DNA of 64,000 nucleotides from Eledone cirrhosa (lineage: Eukaryota > Mollusca > Cephalopoda > Octopoda > Eledonidae). The stretch lies in assembly GCA_964016885.1 (NCBI GenBank), contig OZ024745.1, positions 56,268,800 to 56,332,799 of the forward strand, in the 5' to 3' direction. The notes under the pieces were generated by a model that saw only the letters and a list, made by a program, of their open reading frames with translations, was not told the DNA's origin and searched no databases. Made by a program: the position numbers and the translations under genes. Shown piece by piece: positions 63,490 to 64,000 of the stretch; position 1 is the first letter of the stretch; every line of letters starts with the position of its first letter.

Positions 63490-64000
63490 CATATTCTACC
63501 ATGTCTGGTCAGTCCACCAGCTGAATTGCAAATTAAGCCACATTCATTGCAAATGTACCATGGAGTGCATAGTGGTAGACTCAGCTCACATGTGACTATT
63601 TCTTTCTGGATCGTGTGACTTTAGATGGTTGACAAATCCAGATCTTGATAGAAGAAATTGGCAACATACATTGCACCTCAATTCCTGTTGGATTTTTGCA
63701 GGCACTGCACTTCATTCCCGTTTATGGAGTGAATGCTTCAAAACAGCATACTACACTCGATGATAATTATCATCAGAATCATAATTCTCCATCATATACA
63801 GCCTTCAGCCAATGTCTCCCAGTTCTCCATATCAATCTTCAGAACTTTAAGATTGTCTTTTATGACATCTCTGAACTGCTTGTTTGGATTATGCTGTAAC
63901 ATATTTCCTCTGGTCAGCTCCCCATAATATAGTTGTTTAGGCAGCCTTCCATCTTCCATCTTGATCGCATGTGGTCATGCCCAATGTATCTGGTTAATAA
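63490..64000 (-). mobile_element. LINE ORF2 C-terminal remnant with zinc-finger motif
   Basis: The minus strand reads YIGHDHMRSRWKMEGCL, YIMGS, NPNKQFRDVIKDNLKVLKI, MENWETLAEG, then later YICNECGLICNSAGGL. This is the usual end of a CR1/RTE-like LINE polyprotein with a terminal C2H2-like finger, broken by frame changes. It runs off the right edge. Confidence 0.65.

Overview
The window looks like cephalopod, most probably octopod, nuclear DNA. Reasons: long TA, CA, GA and GATA microsatellites; repeated copies of a tRNA-derived SINE whose body reads GGGGTCGATAAAATAAAG and whose tail reads CTGGCCTTGTGCC (a type I know from cephalopod genomes); and a dense mix of Penelope-like elements (PLEs) and non-LTR retrotransposons. 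The species call is inference. No rRNA, functional tRNA, CRISPR or prokaryote-style operon is visible.

Layout. 1-26 kb is dominated by five copies (A-E) of one Tx1-clade LINE, all on the minus strand, four of them embedded in or joined to (GATA)n microsatellite. Copy E (19731-25546) is full length: a gag-like ORF1 with a CCHC knuckle, and an ORF2 with AP-endonuclease, reverse transcriptase (YADD) and a C-terminal zinc finger. It is broken by one frameshift and one nonsense codon. Between the LINE copies lie palindromic repeats, paired SINEs and remains of other LINEs. 26-45 kb holds more palindromes, a LINE reverse-transcriptase fragment, a PLE fragment (31.4-32.1 kb), a PLE with about 590-bp direct terminal repeats (35.7-39.9 kb), an RTE-like LINE tail and a large nested inverted repeat (42.8-45.1 kb). 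46-62.6 kb carries the only host gene I can support: a minus-strand S1A serine protease. Four exons are visible (62488-62590, 55802-55973, 46945-47081, 45952-46116), with matching splice phases, the catalytic Asp and Ser, and a natural stop. The exon with the catalytic His is not in view. Its introns are full of SINEs, LINE pieces and a second fairly intact PLE (56.8-60.0 kb).

Two systems stand out. First, every (GATA)n array of five or more units in the window abuts an end of the Tx1 LINE, including the 5' ends of truncated copies, which points to a LINE that inserts specifically into GATA microsatellite. Second, the palindromic repeats are not random. In at least six loci each arm carries a type I hammerhead-ribozyme core: CUGANGA, a stem II of three pairs then a C mismatch then a longer helix, GAAA, a 3-bp stem III closed by a 2-nt loop, and a matching stem I. 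The same ribozyme family recurs in decayed form at the 3' end of the 56.8-60.0 kb PLE. The palindromes therefore appear to be head-to-head derivatives of PLE ends.
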